Source: Mesostigma viride | Taxonomy: Eukaryota; Streptophyta; Mesostigmatophyceae; Mesostigmatales; Mesostigmataceae | Reading direction: 5' to 3' | Assembly: GCA_009746045.1 (NCBI GenBank) | Contig: RPFO01000348.1 | Span: 1,310,301 to 1,374,300, forward strand | Length of the DNA: 64,000 nt | In this document: one piece after another, positions 60,781 through 64,000 of the stretch | Layout of the letters: every line of letters begins with the position of its first letter | Numbering within the stretch: the stretch's first letter is position 1 | Notes under the pieces: model-generated | Told to the model about the DNA's origin: nothing | Seen by the model: only the letters and a program-made list of their open reading frames with translations | Database searches by the model: none | Program-made: the position numbers and the translations under genes

Positions 60781-62640
60781 GATTAATTAATTAATTAATT
60801 AAACTCGTGCTCCCGTTGGGGAGTCACGGAGCACCGAAGTGCTTTTAATCCCTGTGTGTGCACTACAGGAGAAAGGGCAGAGACCCCCAGTCTCCTTCAT
60901 GCCAAAGGCATGCCACAGCTGCAATCGGGCGCGGCTAGCTAGGACAGGCTAACGATCCGGCAAACTGTGGGTGCAATAAGACCCATGTGAGCATATCATA
61001 GCAAGGAGCGTGGGCAAGTAATCTGAACATAGCCAGGGCGTAGCATGGCTGTACTAGAACTAGGCTAAGGCTATGGCTGGTTGTGTACCGTGCGTTGGCG
61101 GCACGTGACTAGGTGTGTTGGCACAGCTAGGCAAACATTCTAGGCATGGCTGCCTTAGCGACAGTGACTCCAATGGTTACAAGCTAGGGCTATTGCTATT
61201 CTAGCCCGCTGGGGGCGTCCACATCTTGTGGTTGATCATCAGGTCCCCGCCCCTCCAGTACACCTTGGGCTTCTGGGGGTCCTGCTTATGGCGGAGGTAT
61301 TCCGGCCACAGGTCGCGTCGCTGCTGTTGCTGAGCGGGGGTTAGGTCGTCATCCAGCGTCCAGGTGAGGTCGTGCAACCGCTTGCGACGAGAGAGGACCG
61401 AACCGCTGCTTATCCTCAGGGGAGAGGAAGGTGAGCAGGACTGGTGGGGTGGCCGCCTTGTCCCGTGAGTGGGGAAGGCGGTGGCACCCACGCAGTTCTA
61501 CCTCACCGACCAGGCCCATGAGGGTAAGAAGCCCGTCTGATGATGTGGCGACCGGAGAGCGGCCGAGCCACGAAGACATCAATGAGCAGGTGGCATGAAC
61601 CCTGCCCATCGTAGTCAAGCATGCACGGTAATGTCGGGGCGGCACCTGTTAATTGGGTGAGTACGGAGGGCGGCCCCATCCCGTCCGCGTCCTCGCACTT
61701 GATGGTGGAGTGGGGAATGATCGACCGATTGACTGAACCATGGCTCACACCACCTGGAAGAGAGCGGTATGGAGAGAGAGGAACCAGTTCTGGTTCTGCT
61801 GGCCACCCATGCATGCACGCAATGTAGTGCGTCCCAGTAGTATCGAGAGCAAGCAGCTGCCGCAGGACGCACCCGCCGTGATGAGCTAGAGGTTGCGGGG
61901 CAAACACGGCTGGTGTGGAGGGCGATGGGCGATGGCGTAAAGAGCCGGAACCAGCGTGAACAAAGTGTTCATGAGGAGGGCGCGCAGGCATGCAGCCCCC
62001 ACGCTCCCCTCAAGGGAAACGGAGACTTGATCAAGCCAAGCCTGGGCCGCCCCTGATTGTTCAAGCTCCCATGCAGACCGGCGGCCATCCAGTCGGCACA
62101 GCCTGTATACGATGTAGTATAGTTACCCGCGTAGGTCTTTTGCTGTTTTTCATGAACACAGGCAAGGAAGACACTAGGACTGACGACAGTGGACACGCCG
62201 CCGCGTGCCCCGGGGCAGGCGACAGTGGACGGCCTGGGCGGGGCAGACGAGGTCGCAGGCCTGCTGGATCCCAAGGTAAGAATCGACTGCACAGCCTGCA
62301 CGAAGGGGAAGGGGTGACCAAGTCGGGGATGGCGCTGACGGCGCTGGGGACCAACCGGCGGATCTCCGCCCAGGCCTGAGCAACAGAGCCAAGGAAGGCG
62401 GCGGGGGCGAGGCGAGCTAGGGGCGCGGGTGAGCCCACACCCGCCCATGCGGCAGGGGACTCAGGGTGGCCAAGCGCATGGAGTGAGCTGGCAGGCTATA
62501 GGGCCGGAGAGGAGCACCTGCAAGGCGGCCTAGCTGAATGCGCTCGTTGTGGCCCTCGATTTGCGGCAAGCCGCGCCAAGTGCCGGGGGGGGGCGCCACG
62601 GAGCCAGTGAACCACCCGCGGGTGAATATATATTCATTGA
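60781..62640 (-). mobile_element. Family B non-LTR element, longest copy, minus strand
   Basis: Read on the minus strand, GC-rich frame remnants lie at 62640-61500. The C-terminal signature at 61430-61205 includes SRRKRLHDLTWTLDDDLTPA, then YWRGGDLMINHKMWTPP and stop. The non-coding tail follows to 60781, with GGGTCTCTGCCCTTTCTCCT, the hairpin at 60807-60826 and a (TTAA)n tail at 60782-60802. Frames are interrupted by stops and shifts, so it is probably not functional. Confidence 0.65.
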
Positions 62641-63560
62641 GAATGTTGTCTAATCACCAAGAAAATGTCCTCATATGAGGACATTTTTAAGCATGGATAC
62701 CATTTGTAATAACTCACATATTTCAACATATCCATGGGTACGGCATGGAACCATGTTCATTTATGATATGTTCAAGAGTAGCAATGCTTAACATCCATGA
62801 AATATGCTCATTGTATAATGGTTTGCGATTTATGAATGCAGGGGGGTCGCTACGCGAGTGACCAACAAGCACTCAAGTCAACAATATGCCCAGAAAGAAG
62901 GCAGGGCCAGGTCATGGCTGGTCCTGAAAATGCACCCAAGGTGCCCACAACATGTCTACGTTACACCCTCGCTATCCTAGACCCTGCAGCCTGCCGGGGG
63001 GGGCCCAAAATGTAACTGGCAGCCAGGGACCATGGTGCAGGCCAAATAGCAGGTGTAAAGCTAGCTCAAAGCTAGCCCAGTCCAAAGAATGAAATAAGAA
63101 GCAAATACTTGCCAAGGTTAGGTCCATGATCGTTATTGGACGCTTGGCTGCCACCACGGTGCTCGACAATGATGCTGAAGCCTTCAATTATATATGAAGC
63201 AGATACTGCAAAGAGGCACAAATAGCAATACAAGCACAATGTAAGCATGACAAGCTCAAGTTTCCAAGCCAGTCTAGCTCACTTGGACATGAGGTTAAGC
63301 GTTAGAAACATATGGGCAACATCCCAGCAAGCCTTGAAAAAGTTTTCAGCAACAAGGCAGTATATGTGTTAAATCAAACTACCACATTGCAACTAAGCAC
63401 AGTGACTTCTACTTGCTGCTGTTTTGACGACGCAAGGCCGTTTACCTTTTCAGTGACACCACGGGAAAAGAAAGCATTACCCAGCAAACTTCCTTTAAGT
63501 TCTCCGGACATAGGCGTAATCACAACCACGACGTTGGGCATTGAAAAGAACCGGAATCAT
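62641..63560. other. AT-richer stretch without recognised gene
   Basis: It starts with TATTCATTGAGAATG, a family D-like end, and a 26-bp palindrome at 62662-62687. No frame is supported. Confidence 0.3.
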
Positions 63561-63999
63561 TAAGTCTGCGGGAGTAATAAGCTACGATACTCTTGACACG
63601 CTTGTTTAGAACGATGCGGTTGCGGATGACATCCGGAACCTTGTTCTTGACGTGCGCCCAGGCCGCCAGCTGCGCGGGACAGCTCAAGAAATATATATTA
63701 AAGGACGGTGACGCCCGGGAAGCACCCAGCCTTGCGGCAAAAGTAAAATATGGCTCGCGCTCGCCGTGGTTTTCGCCAGGCGTGACTGCGATATCACGAC
63801 GAAAAAATGGAGACTCTTTGACCCATCTAACTGCCCAGGTCCCTCTGTTGCCCGGGTCGCCCATTAACCCAGAAGCGTACCATAACCCATACTCGCGATA
63901 TCCGCAGCTACTGGGCGGAAAAAGAAATTGTAAAACCGAACTGCATACTGACCTATCATGCCATCTACGTAGCTTCCAGATTTTCTTCAACGATGCCAA
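63560..63999 (-). CDS. Unidentified open frame, runs to window edge
   Basis: The minus-strand frame reads GYREYGLWYASGLMGDPGN, then NKVPDVIRNRIVLNKRVKS and AYYSRRLND. It has a plausible amino-acid mix and an acceptor-like TATGCAG at about 63945-63939. No family is recognised. It could be the end of a gene lying beyond the window, or part of a transposable element, given the AT-richer sequence around it. Confidence 0.3.
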
Positions 64000-64000
64000 A

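Overview
The window looks like nuclear DNA of a eukaryote with spliced genes, most likely a unicellular alga or another protist. Exons are short (about 20-150 nt), introns run to hundreds or thousands of bases, splice sites are GT-AG with two apparent GC-AG introns, and tandem repeats are extremely abundant. A family 29 (sialyltransferase-like) glycosyltransferase and non-LTR retroelements fit a green or related alga, but the species cannot be named from sequence alone.

Layout. (1) 1-21.8 kb, + strand: one large gene, open at its 5' end, of about 24 exons whose phases chain together. It encodes four tandem cyclic-nucleotide-binding domains (CNBDs) and a long, basic, disordered C-terminal tail. 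Only the third CNBD keeps a canonical phosphate-binding cassette. (2) 22-37 kb: a 1 kb perfect GATG array, then a nest of degenerate non-LTR elements with TTAA-type or CTTA-type tails, cut by TTAA-flanked elements (one 2.66 kb element with a PHD finger, one 653 bp fold-back). (3) 37.3-39.3 kb, - strand: a three-exon gene for an acidic, then Gly/Pro/Arg-rich, disordered protein. (4) 40.1-54.0 kb, + strand: a 13-exon gene for a type II membrane protein of glycosyltransferase family 29, with sialylmotifs L, S and III. It is divergent from gene 3. (5) 54.5-62.6 kb: more copies of the same retroelement families, including a nearly intact ORF1-like gene split exactly at a TTAA by a 1.7 kb element. 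(6) 62.6-64 kb: AT-richer sequence with one unidentified open frame.

Two patterns stand out. First, in both large genes many introns begin with one or more decayed copies of the preceding exon's 3' end together with its GT splice donor (donor echoes). In two introns these lead directly into large minisatellites. The 46-bp repeat at 3.8-4.9 kb is visibly built from an exon end plus donor. Second, several unrelated-looking retroelement families share a short hairpin, CTCC-CAAC-GGAG, immediately before their tetranucleotide tails. It is a candidate common recognition signal for the reverse transcriptase.

The CNBD protein suggests cAMP/cGMP sensing by a scaffold without a visible kinase or channel domain in this window. 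The glycosyltransferase would act in the Golgi. I see no operon-like functional link between the genes.
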